DNA of 64,000 nt from Ascidia mentula (lineage: Eukaryota; Chordata; Ascidiacea; Phlebobranchia; Ascidiidae), in the NCBI GenBank assembly GCA_947561715.1, contig OX387197.1, forward strand, positions 13,327,001-13,391,000, read 5' to 3'. The translations under genes were made by a program, and so were the position numbers. How positions within the stretch are numbered: the stretch's first letter is position 1; the number at the start of each line of letters is the position of its first letter. This document shows, one piece after another, positions 11,457-22,400 of the stretch. A model generated the notes under the pieces. That model did no database searches. It worked only from the letters and a program-made list of their open reading frames with translations, and had not been told where the DNA came from.

Positions 11457-11790
11457 CTTGTATACTTGGTTACAGAATGGTAATGAAAATCCACCCAAAG
11501 CCGAGGGTTTATGGGACTCCTTTTGTGGATAGGTTACCCTTGAGGCTAAACTACAAAAAAAACAAGCTGCAGTGGAGAGGAAACTAATTTGCTTCCCAAT
11601 TAAACTGAGCCCCATGGCTATCGTGACCAACAAACAAATCCAGCGTCCCCCTGCCCATACTTTCGCATTCCACATATTTTTATTGCTGAAATACTTTGGG
11701 AAAAAATAAACCAATGAATGGATGAATTAAAGGAATTTAAGTTGAGCGTAGCGGGATCGTGCGTCTTTTGCCTCGGAAACGGTTTTGAAT
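11457..11790 (+). repeat. Dispersed M-core module, copy 1 (coding-derived look)
   Basis: This stretch matches 40835-41095 in inverted orientation and continues the part at 7335-7476. Short frames such as AKLQKKQAAVERKL and LSPMAIVTNKQIQ keep recognisable codon structure between the copies, so the module may descend from the coding region of an autonomous M element. I do not recognise the protein, and no transposase motif is visible. Confidence 0.5.
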
Positions 11791-11795
11791 CTTAC

Positions 11796-12689
11796 TGTAA
11801 TGTCCGTTGAACGCGCCCCGATTCTTGGCGCGGACCGTCACACGAGGCGGAATTCCCGCAGTTAAAACGCGTATCTTTAATGGGCCTCAAACACATTAGT
11901 GTGGTAGACATTTAAACCACCTCACGGACAGGCGAAACGGGACTTCCCCGTTTCATGCGTGGCTACTCAACATTAGTTTTCACGAAGACTTTGCAATATT
12001 ATAACTCTAATATTAAGTTTGTTTATGCAAAAACGTTGTTACGCACTAAGAGCATTTTGTTTTTTGGTAGATTTGCCTAAAGACCAAGAATTTTGAAACT
12101 TTAGGACGTGTGTAGCATTGCCAAAGCGTGTGGTGAACGAAACAAACGTTTCGTTGATGGAATATGTTTTGCTTGCTTTTAAAATACCTCTATGCAATGC
12201 CTTGATAACTATTTTAGTTCAGAAAGAATGATATTTCCAACAAACATGTGTGAAAAGCTAGTTTAACATATCACGAAAACCAGGGAAATCCCGTTTCGCC
12301 CGTCCGTGAGGTGGTTTAAGTGTCTACCAATTAGTGTAGAGAAAAATGTGCATTCATAGAAATCGGCAATTACTGGCAGTCAGTCAGTTTATTTCCGCGA
12401 ATTGAAATAAAATAAAGTAATGTGCATATTTTGTGTACAGCGGGTGATGCTGACTATAGGACACAAAAATCCTTTATCAACCGCCAGCACCACTGATTTC
12501 TAGGAAGCAGATATTACGCTAGTTTCAAAAGAAAACAAACACAATAATTCCAAAATGAGGCACAGAAAAAAAAGTACAAGAAATAATTGGAAAAAAATAA
12601 AGAAAGCATCATAATTGCTGAAATAAAGCACAGTAATTTAGAAAAAAAAAAAAAGCACAAATAATTGCATTGGGAAACACGATGTAACA
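11796..12689 (-). repeat. Solo LTR of the B type, carrying a MITE
   Basis: On the minus strand it starts TGTTACATCGTG and ends GGACATTACA. Flanks on the plus strand are CTTAC (11791-11795) and CTTAA (12690-12694), a 5-bp duplication with one mismatch. It matches the B LTR at 1686-1738 and 2479-2577. A solo LTR arises when the two LTRs of an element recombine and the inside is lost. Its AATAAA signal lies in CGCGGAAATAAACTG (minus strand). Without the MITE and its extra flank it would be about 459 bp. Confidence 0.75.
11902..12329. mobile_element. MITE of 428 bp with 7-bp duplication
   Basis: The ends are inverted repeats (TGGTAGACATTTAAACCACC on the left; TGGTAGACACTTAAACCACC read inward from the right) that continue for about 45 bp (CTCACGGAC, GGCGAAACGGGA). 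ATTAGTG flanks both sides (11895-11901 and 12330-12336), and the uninterrupted LTR at 1686-1738 has this word once. No coding region was seen. A 7-bp duplication does not by itself fix the superfamily. Confidence 0.8.
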
Positions 12690-13141
12690 CTTAAACTGGG
12701 AAAATGTAATCTGCTCGCTTAGTGCCCAACTTCGCGTTCCTCCTTTTTTACACTCTCGGTTACTGTTCGGTGTGCACAAAAACTATACTATTTTCGAATG
12801 TTTTTTAAACTGTGCACTTCGCTGTGTCCGATATATAATGTACAGATTCAAATACGCCAATAGACGACCAACAATTATTCGTATTTTAGTCGACAGGAAC
12901 TACTGAATTAAACATCGATGGTCAGAAAAAAACAACTGAATATCTTTTAAAAAAGTGGTCGTACGCGGCTTGTCGTGTACCCATATAATTTGTCTTTTTG
13001 CGCCATTGTGTGTTTTTTTGCCTTTTCCCCCCTTTTTCTTTAATCATTCACCGAAAGCGTCTTTTTTCCTTTTTCTTCAATGATAAAAAACGAACAGATC
13101 AAAGGTCCCACATCTACACAGACCGAAACATCCATGTCTTG

Positions 13142-13644
13142 TCATAATGTTTGATTCGCTACGATAGATGACTCTACATATTGACCAACGGCCGTCATCG
13201 CTTGACCCTTTGTTTTGGCTCTGGAAGGCTGTTGTAGCGAACACAGTTTTTGCATGCCGCCACTATGCTGATTCGCGAAAAGCGGGTCATGTTCAATGGA
13301 ATATTTGAAAGTCATCCGCCATGTTAATTTAAAATTTGTTAACTGCATGTTGTAGAGCGTTAAATTTCCGTTCTCTTGATATTGGTTAATATTGGCACCT
13401 ATTACCACAACGCTGAGCAGAATTATTTGAATTAGGAAAGTTTTTCGCATGCCGCCATTATGCTGAATCGCAAAAAGATTTTTTTTTATTCGCTATTTTG
13501 CTGATTGGTATAGCTGCGAAAAGGTTTGTTTAATATGATTTGAGTTTTTTTCTAATCCAAAAAACAGAACTTTTTGGTAAATGCCTGTTGTACCCTGTAA
13601 AATATGGCAAATTGGCAAAATTATTCTGCCAGAATGAGGGTGGT
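13142..13644 (-). repeat. M-family end module and one to two diverged 205-bp-type units
   Basis: The stretch 13452-13644 matches the terminal modules at 26096-26330 and 43068-42845. The adjoining 13142-13451 matches the 205-bp unit, with a 102-codon open frame that starts MRKTFLIQ, as the first unit of other M ends does. It ends GGGTGGT and is followed by CTTTACTT, the expected position of an 8-bp target duplication whose partner is lost. Confidence 0.7.
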
Positions 13645-15538
13645 CTTTACTTAGTCAACCCGGTGATTGACATTGAAGCTATCGTCGATCGTCGGATATT
13701 TCTTCAGGCAGCGAAGTTATGCAACCAGCTGGTTATACTCCAATACATGTTTCTGACAGTGACCCTTCTGGTGTAGATTGTGAATATGCTGGTAGTTCTT
13801 GGAACCGGTTGTTTTTTTTTAGCACGTCAAAGTGGACCGTTCCTAAAGCGCATTTTAGTTGCAATTTTTTTGCTGAAAGGTATGTTGTCCGTTACGTAAA
13901 ATGATTTTTAAAAAACGATCAAGTCTGTAATTTTTCGTGGTAATGTTATGAAGATAAGCCCAATGTTTTCTAATACTTGTAAAAACAGGTCCTTTCTTAT
14001 TTTACATCTCACTGTTAACACAGGCCAGATTGGTATTATTTGCGAAGACGAGAGCAACGTTTCTGATATGTTAGTGCATTAGCTAATTTTAATTGCTTGG
14101 ATTATCGGTAAATTTTTGCAAAAGCATATCCATTTTTGCCAATCTGGAACACAGGGGATGTAAAAACTAAAAAAAACTGTTCTGGTATAACACTATGATA
14201 TCATATGTTAGGGCCAGATCGGAAAATTCATAATTTGCGATCACCAGTGGAAGTGACTATTCGAAAAAAGTAGTTTTTTGGGGAGTGGGTGACTCAAGGG
14301 GCAAGGCAAGGGCCCTTTGGTGCCACAAAAACACAATCTTAATTTTTTAACATAATCACTTGTAGGAATGAAAAATTTTAAAAGTAATAGCAATCGAGGG
14401 TGTGACATGCACACTTAAATTTTATGCAACACTTTTACTCACATTAAGAAACCCACTCGCACTGATGCGAAAGCGATTGCGGCTTTGTCCATGTTGCGAC
14501 AATGGAAGCAATGTTGCGACAATGGAAACCTTTCATAAGTACATGTCGAAAAGCAGATGCTTTATAAGTTTTAAAAGAGGAGAGGGGTGTGCCACCCCCC
14601 CACCCCTAGAATGCTTTTGCAAAAAAAAACAATCTGAGGAGCAAGCACAGAATGTTACCCTGAATATGGAGCCTTAAAACAAACATCCACAAAAATAAAG
14701 GTTAGGTAGCGAAGTGTTTTGCTACATGGCAAATAAGTCCACCCTCCCAGCTAAACCCGGTAATTAGCACATGTCATGTTTGTCCCATTTCAAACTACTT
14801 TAACATTGGTTTTGCGATTGACCGAATTCGTCTGTAATAACAGCAAATCCTTTGCATGTAGTTTGACAGACACTTTTGGGAGTTTATGGGGTGTTATTAC
14901 AGATAAGTAAGGTTAATCCCATAACCAAATAGCCAATCTTTTTTATGCAATTAGTAGTATAAATGGTACACACAACAGAGGTGCTAATTTACACTTAAAA
15001 ACGTTGTTACTACAAAGTTGTGTTTTCTCTCTTTTGTAGCAGAGTTCATCTCAAAGCATGAGAATTTATGTGTATGGTGCTAAAGATGCATACACTGGAG
15101 AAGTTGTGAGATTCTGTTTGCTTGATGCAGACCTTTTTAACAATCTCAGAATAAATGTGACAGTTAACAGTGATTTCACATCAAAAACATGATAAAACCT
15201 ATACAATTTTTAAATAATTGTACAATTCATTTCACAGCATCGGTTTACACAATAAAATAGGCAAAAAACATGAATCTCTTTGAAGTAATAGCATCATCTC
15301 TTATCACTCATACTGTGCTTGCCATATTATAAGAGAAACATTGGGCTGTGTGAGCTGTACATCAAAGTCAAATAGTATTTTTCTTAAAGGATATAGGCTT
15401 AAGTTTAAAATACACAATTCCTTTGACCGGATAAGATAAAACTACCAAATACTATTCAAACGACACAAAGATGCATTTTTACTTTATTCTTATTGATATC
15501 ATACCTAAAATTGTTGTTTGACATACATATATTTTCAG
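13645..15538. other. Unassigned region upstream of the TRPML exons
   Basis: About 1.9 kb of AT-rich sequence. I see a 19-bp direct repeat (ATGTTGCGACAATGGAAGC at 14491 and again near 14511) and a homopolymer-rich stretch near 14590-14630, but no convincing gene. The first exon(s) and promoter of the TRPML gene should lie here, since the first recognised exon begins with the third base of a split codon. Confidence 0.4.
15040..15192 (+). CDS. Possible orphan exon, unknown protein
   Basis: A strong acceptor (TTTTCTCTCTTTTGTAG) is followed by an open frame of 50 codons ending in TGA. It includes MRIYVYGAKDAYTGEVVRF and LLDADLFNNLRINV and reads like protein. It does not resemble the N-terminus of known mucolipins, and the GTGAGA donor-like site inside it leaves phase 0, which does not fit the next TRPML exon (phase 2 needed). 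It could be the last exon of an undetected gene or a chance frame. Confidence 0.2.
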   Translation, partial: QSSSQSMRIYVYGAKDAYTGEVVRFCLLDADLFNNLRINVTVNSDFTSKT

Positions 15539-18500
15539 TTGTCACTCGAATTACCAAACATCTGAGGATGAACTACGGAAAGATCTAAAGTACTTTTTCT
15601 TAAATCCTTGTGAGAAATACAAAACAAGAAAACGTAAACCATATAAACTGGGTATTCAAATTTGCAAAATCGCAATGATTACAATTCAGGTTTGTATAAA
15701 GTATGTCACATAGAAGTTCTTTTGTTAAATTCATGACAGGAATAGAAACATTCAAATGCAATTTATGTACTTTTTGGGGAAGTAAATTAATTTGTTTTTT
15801 GTTTATTGGCAACTCTGTCTGTTGTATTTCACATAGTCGGTTGTTTATTAGGGGTTGGAGGAAAATTTCTCTTTTAAAATGGCAACCAAATTCAAAAAAC
15901 TTGGTATTGTTGATTCCATTATCAATTCCAAAAAAATAAGTACTAGGGCACTTCAAGTTTGTTTCTTTAGATCACTTTATCGCTGAGGATTTGTAAATAT
16001 TATTGCGTAAGAAGAGCCTTTAGGTATTCATAATAATGCCTGACCTTATCAGTAACAAAATTATTGAGATGACATGTTGTCCTGTGGCACTTGATACAGC
16101 TGTGCTCTGTTTTTTTCTAATTTATTTGGAATATTTTGCGTTTGTGATTATTATTAGCATTTTTTTGATGCAGTTGATCATGTTTGGGCAATCCAACCAG
16201 CATATTGTCAGCTTTATGAATGATAATATACAAGGAATAAAACATATCGTTCTACCCACTAATTCTGAAATTTATACTACAGAAGAACTTTCACACCAGA
16301 TAAATTACATTCAAAAACAGGTCAGATTGCAATTTAAACATTTTATAAAAAAAATTGGTTGTATGTTTTTATAAAATCTACAAATTCATTTGAATTTATC
16401 TGGTATTTATGGTGGCATATCAGGTACCAAAAATTTTTTCCTAGCACTAAAATAGAGAGCAACTTGCAAAACTAGGAATTGTACACTTGGCAAATGTCAG
16501 CAAAATAGCAGTGAAGCACATGTTAGCTGTGTTTCAGTATCACTACAAACTAACCCGTTACAAAATGCTTGCAGGTACCAAGTAGAAGCCAAAACTAAAG
16601 TTTATTACTGTATCACTGATTCATGCAATTTAGTATGTTTAGAATAATTGTTTAAATAGTACAAAGTGTTACAAGAAATGAGAAAAATTAAATTTGTACA
16701 ACAGCAGATTCAAAATCCATTTAAATTTTACAATGCTTACTAAAATTGGGCAAGAAAATTCAGTTATTCCAGCATTGTAAGTTCATTTTAGTTACGTTCT
16801 AAAAAAGCAACTTTTCTGCATTTTATGGCAAAACTCCATTATGTTGTCTTCAAAAACATTTCCTGCTTTACCGTACACTGATAATGCAGGAGCACACAAA
16901 TATTTTCTGATATCAACTGGACGAAGAAACAAATAATTGGGCATTTCCCACTCATTCAGATCTAATGAGTCCATCGAGACTCCATTTTGGTCGCATTAAG
17001 TTCCACCCATTCCTTTTAGTGAAATTAACCATTTAAGAATGTTTGTGGCCAACATCTTGCTAACATTTTCTTTACAGCAGGTTGTTCAAAAACAGAGTCA
17101 GTAGATGCAAAATCACTTAATCCAGCTGTGCTGTAAACCTCACTTGATGCCTGTTAATTTTTAGATGTGTATATTGTATTCAGGTTGAGAGTTGTATATT
17201 CAAAAAAGCAGCACATACTTTGCACTACATGTCTTGAATGAAAAATTATCACACATATGCAGTAATAGCTTGTCATGCTGACAAACCAATCCTTTCAGTT
17301 ATGCCCATACATGAAGACATTCTGTTTGTGAAATGCACATAGCTCTTAAATATGTAACATTTTGCAGTTTCACACAGTGCCATTATAATTTTACAACAAA
17401 AAGAAAATGCATATTTAATTGCAATGCTGGTGTTGTTGTTGTGTCTTACATACTGTTGTTTAGTTTGACACTCTGCAAAATACCTCCTTGGGTATTTATG
17501 GATATGCAGCTACAGAATTTGATGATCACTGTAAAAAAAATTCTAGTGGAAAAAATAATTACATATGTTTTTGCCTGCATGAGTATACAGACATCAGTTT
17601 GAAGACCTATTCATTCAAATTTGATCCAAAGGCAAAGCAAAAGTAAGCTTGGACAATAAAAAAGTTAATGCAAGTGTAATTAACAGTGTTGATTTAGGTT
17701 CTGTGCATTCCTGGAACCTTGGTCGAATGGTTCCACTAAAAATGAAAGTAATGTCATACCTTTAATAAATGGAACATTGTTACACTTGCATTATGGAGGG
17801 TAAGTTCCAGTAGACACATTTAAATAATGTAATAGGTGAAATTTCACTTCGATAAGTGTATATCTTGTTATCCTTTGATTGAAATATAACAACAAGATGC
17901 TCTTGTTTAATGTTAACAAATCCCCTTTTTCTAGAATAATCTCAATTAAACTCCATTTTGCTGTTCAAACTGCATTGTTACAATCATTGAGGAATCCAAA
18001 TTTACCGGACTGTTACAAAGTTGAAACTGCAGTATGTCCCATTAGGTTGCTTGCTGTATGTATGTTTACTGTAATTTATACCCTTTTTTTAGATTTTGTT
18101 TGACAATTCTTTGCATAGTGGCAAGATCAGCAGGTCCCTAAATACAACATTCACACGAGTAGAGTGCAACAACAAAATTTATCACAATTGGTTTAGCAGT
18201 CAGCTTGTTTGTGATTTTGTGTTTGATTGCTCGATAATCTTGATCTGTACAATTTCTATTTTGTTATGCAGCAGGTCAATGTATAGAGCTGGAAGATTAT
18301 GCTTGGTATGCTCCGTTTCCTCCTCCAATGAGTTTTAATTTAATTTTTTTTTTTATTTGTAGTGCTTTGAAAAATGCTTAATGACAAAATATGAAACAAA
18401 ATTAACTTTGTGGGACAAAATGGAATTTTTTAATGGTTGGTTTTTTTTGATTATTGTAAGTGACCTACTTACAATTGCTGGGTCTGTCTCCAAAATTGTG

Positions 18501-19340
18501 ATTGATTTTAAGGTGACATGTTTTAGTTTCATCAATGAATAAAAAACTCCAGGTTTATTGATGCAGTTTCTTTTGTTTACAGTGGGTAGGTGTCCTGGAT
18601 TACAATTCATGTAGTTTATTCCTTGGCCTTGGTTGTCTGTGTGTTTGGATAGGTGTGTTACGATATGTTGGATATTTTCACCAATACAACGTAATAAACC
18701 CTTTTCATATTTGCTAAAACACCGTCATAATCCTTGCTACAACTTTGCAGATTCTTGTCCTTACCCTCAAACGTTCTGTGCCACATGTTCTTCGTTTTAT
18801 GGTATGTGCTTCTATTCTTTACCTTGGGTTTTTGTTTTGCGGATGGGTAGTTCTTGGTCCTTATCATCACAAGTTTCGAAAGTAAGTAAATTGTATTTCT
18901 TGTTTTCTTTCTTGTACAAGGTAATCTGTTTTTTTTATAGTCCGGTTGTTACATCAGAGGCTCTGTTTTCCTTGATAAATGGTGATGACATGTTCATGAC
19001 ATACGAGGAAATGCCTCATGATAAGCCAATACCTTGGGTGTTTTCCCAGATCTACTTGTACACCTTCATCTCACTCTTCATATATATAGTACTGAGCTTA
19101 TTTATCGCTGTAATTATGGAAACTTATGAAACTATTAAGGTGTGTGATACAATGTATATGAAAATTTAACAACTTCGATAAAAGAAACTTTTTCAATGAC
19201 AGGCATGCCAAACACGTGGATTTCCACCACAAACAGTGTTACAGAAGTTTATGGATGGTAATAGTGTTTTAATCCCTAATGATGAAACTTCCCCCATTAA
19301 TGAGGATTCATATTTCTGCTGTTGCTCAAACTACAATTAA
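15539..19340 (+). CDS. TRPML: TRPML (mucolipin) cation channel, 5' end not found
   Basis: Endolysosomal non-selective cation channel of the mucolipin family. Exons, all with GT-AG sites and matching phases: 15539-15689, 16174-16320, 17368-17429 (tentative), 17591-17642, 17935-18031, 18093-18305, 18363-18512, 18583-18690, 18751-18881, 18941-19139, 19203-19340 (stop TAA 19338-19340). The first holds [20 protein letters not shown], the conserved N-terminal polybasic segment that binds phosphoinositide in the family, and leads into transmembrane segment 1. Exon 17935-18031 has LPDCYK and 18093-18305 has [10 protein letters not shown], both conserved in the luminal domain. Exon 18941-19139 has the pore motif [11 protein letters not shown] and the last helix. 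The C-terminus ends FCCCSNYN. The N-terminal exon and about 30 luminal residues between 16320 and 17368 were not located. The gene converges on SFXN5. Confidence 0.9.
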
Positions 19341-19465
19341 TAATGAGCAGTTCTTGCAAATTCATTTTAATGTGATTATTGCTTTTGAGTAAACTTTACA
19401 TGTAACAAATATTGCCGCCACCATCAATTAAAAAATTACAATTTACAATCCTTTGTTGTAATAAA
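19341..19465. promoter_or_regulatory. Convergent 3' ends and candidate polyadenylation signals
   Basis: Only 102 bp separate the TRPML stop (19340) from the SFXN5 stop (19443). The first AATAAA downstream of TRPML is at 19460-19465, inside the last SFXN5 coding exon. On the minus strand the nearest candidate for SFXN5 is ATTAAA (19371-19366). The two mRNAs are therefore likely to overlap tail to tail. The signals are read by eye and unproven. Confidence 0.45.
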
Positions 19466-22400
19466 GGGTTGTCTGTGAAGAATTGCTTTTTACGTTCTCT
19501 TCCAATAGACATGAAGAAAGCTGCATTAATAAACATGTTATTACCAAATACGTTCACTCATCAAGTATTTACCTACCGAAGAAACTTGTGGGAATAGTGC
19601 AATGGCTAGTGGTAATGCCAAACCAAATGATGCAGTAGCAAAAAATACTTGTGATGGTAGATACAGTTTTGGGTATCTTCGAAACCACTTCTGTCTGTTA
19701 TGAATAAGAAAGTGTTAATCAATCTTGCAGGGGGACAGGGACAGATTTACCTTTCCAAGATTGCCATGCAAATTGGTGGTATCAATAAAATTGGTGCAGG
19801 AAGAAAGGCCCTTGTGGCAGCAGTTTCTTTTAAAGCCTTTCTTGCAGCTATTTGGGAAACCCCTACAACAACACCATCCTCATCAAATACCTCAATGCCA
19901 GTAGATAGTTCTGAGTGTCTCATAAGTACAACATTACAAATGCTTGCTGTGGCTAAATAAGATACATTATGGTTAGTTATTGCAACATCCTGGTTTATTA
20001 ACATAACTTTGTAATTTACCAACTGCTGGAAATGGAATGAATCTTTGAACAAGCTTTTGAGTTGTTTTACTCAAAGTGGTAGACTTTTTTAAAAAAACAT
20101 TTAAACCTAGTGCAATTCCAACAGCTGATGTAACAGCACCACAGTATCCAAAAACAATATCTTGTGTTGACACTTCCTGTGAAATGTCTTATTACTCAAT
20201 GATTAAATGAAAAATACATTAGTTACCTGAGAGGCATTTCTGTTGTAGTAATTAACACATGCGTTATGACTCTGATTCAGCCATTGCCAAAATGCTGTGG
20301 TCAGCAGTGTCTGGTTGGGCAGCAGCATACCAACCACAATTGGCGATCCAAATGGGACAAACCCAGACATTCTAAACGGCATTGGAATTTTCTGTCCACT
20401 GTCTGGATGAATTATAGCCTGAAGTATAAATATTGTCATCTATATATTCTTTACATCGCATAAATTTGAATTATTCAACCTTCTGTCTTTATGGCGCAAG
20501 TAATCCTAAGTCGTTTGTTTGATGTTGTTCTTGATATATATATTTCATCTGTATTTACAGACATGATCGGTATCGCTAAAAACACAAACAAAGTTGTTTA
20601 AAAGCCAAATACAGGCGAAATATATTTGTCATGAACAGCGTCAAACAAACGACTTAGGATTACTTGCAGGACCTGTTGTGGAATTGTATTATTTTTTGCC
20701 CTACAGTGAACCCAATAAAATGCCGTTTGATGTTGTGACTTGCGGAACTACTGCGCATGTCAGCATGTAATGATTGGCTTCTGGCGTTATTTGTGTTTTC
20801 GTTTGTATTGACACACATGAACTGTATGTGTCAAGAATACATTAGTTATTTAGCGACGAGGACAGAATTTCTGATCATGGAGATAATGTCGCCAAAAAAA
20901 GACAAACGGAAGCGATGATGGTTATTCTGAGGGAGCCTCGCTCGGGTGAAGGACTGACGGAAAGATACGCCCCATGTTTCACCTTTTCATTTGGCTTCAG
21001 AGCTGCGAGTTGACTACTGGTTCCAGTTTTGCCCGTTCACCAAAGTCCATTTGGTAATGGTGATTTGAATCAATCTTCAACTGTGCAAGATGCTTTTTGA
21101 TTTGAAACGATAGATATCAACGAGCTCACAATAGCTAAATACGCAGACATCCACTTCAGAGTACAGGCTGGAGTAAACCATTGGGAAAAAAAGCAAAGTG
21201 GATTCGAGGACTATGCAGTCACTTGAAGGAAATGTTATTGGTGTAAGAAACCAAATTGCGTTTCCAGTTGTATAGCATCAGCCAAGCCCAAGATGGAGTT
21301 CCAACTTCTATCAACGATCGGTCGCTGGCAATAGAACTTGAAACATGGAGAACGATTGATTTTCCAAAGCAACGTCGCAATGTCAGTCTGCAATCAGATA
21401 CAACTTGTACATTCACTATGATGGGCACATTCACTTTTGCTGCGAGTTGCGCAGATTTCGGAAAGGTTTTAACGTCTGCGTTAAAGTTCTGTACGGCAAA
21501 TAAAATTTACACGCTGGAGAGGTACTAAAAGTCGCAACCACTAATGAACTGCAAGATATATCACTGTATACTTAGATTGTGGCATGTTGTGCAGTGAATT
21601 TCCAGAACTATCTACTAGATTATGAATTGGAGATAAAATTTAAAGACAACACAAAGGCAGTTTTATGCGTTCAGTTCTGTTCGATATGCGTAATTTCTCC
21701 CAGGTTCCGGGATCACGAAAGTTCGACGATTGGGGAACTCTGAAAGAAGCTTGCTCCGAGCACACATTCAGGTGTTTTATTGCAGAACGTATTGCCTTGT
21801 GGATAATATTAACTCTTTTCTTGAATCTGTGAAGTTTTACTGTAGCAGAACCGCTCTGTCGTCTCGCAAAGAAAGAAATTTCTTGGAAATGAGATAAACG
21901 TTCTTTCTATCAACTAGAGGAATTACTATCCGGAGACCAGGTGTTGGGTCATTTAAATACATTTATTCCTGTTGGAATTGTATGTGACACATTTTCCTGG
22001 CGGCAGAGAGAGGCCAACTGCCAATGATGGGTAGTTGAACGATTCATTTTTCTGCAAAATCCAGTTCCAATTTTTGTTGCTTTATGTCCCCACGGGGTGG
22101 CTAAACCATTTTTCTAGTGACTAATTTTGATAAAAATTTGTTGATCTGGGTTGGATCTTTCATAAAAACACGAATGATTGGCCACTTAAACATTCATAAA
22201 AACACGAAAATTTGGCCACTTATTTTTCCACAAATACAGCCTGAATTTTGTGCTACATTTTCACCATAATTTTCAGCAGCACCCACTAGCAAGTAACTAC
22301 CTGATTGAAATAGCCCAAAACCCCACTAAAACTGCCCAAATACCCTAATTTCGCCTTGACAACAGCACACGCATGTGCTCTCATTTAACCGAAAAATTGA

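Larger units (their letters stand above)
7335..13644 (-). mobile_element. Truncated M-family TIR element, with later insertions
   Basis: Three blocks match the complete M element at 39003-43068 in inverted orientation and in the same order. They are an end module plus diverged repeat units (about 13142-13644), a core segment (about 12780-13142 and 11457-11790) and a further core segment (about 7335-7476). They are separated by fossil C and by a B-type solo LTR. The right terminus ends ...GAGGGTGGT at 13644. The opposite terminus is missing where fossil B sequence begins. Without the insertions the remnant would be about 1.4 kb. It is the most diverged M copy here, hence probably the oldest. 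Confidence 0.7.

Noticed and set aside
15600-15956. 118-codon minus-strand frame
   Set aside because: Shadow of the TRPML exon at 15539-15689 and its AT-rich intron.
16792-16974. Minus-strand frame in a TRPML intron as the missing luminal exon
   Set aside because: Wrong strand and no similarity to the expected mucolipin segment.
21219-21528. Overlapping 71- and 90-codon frames in SFXN5 intron 2
   Set aside because: Neither reads like protein and no homology is recognised.
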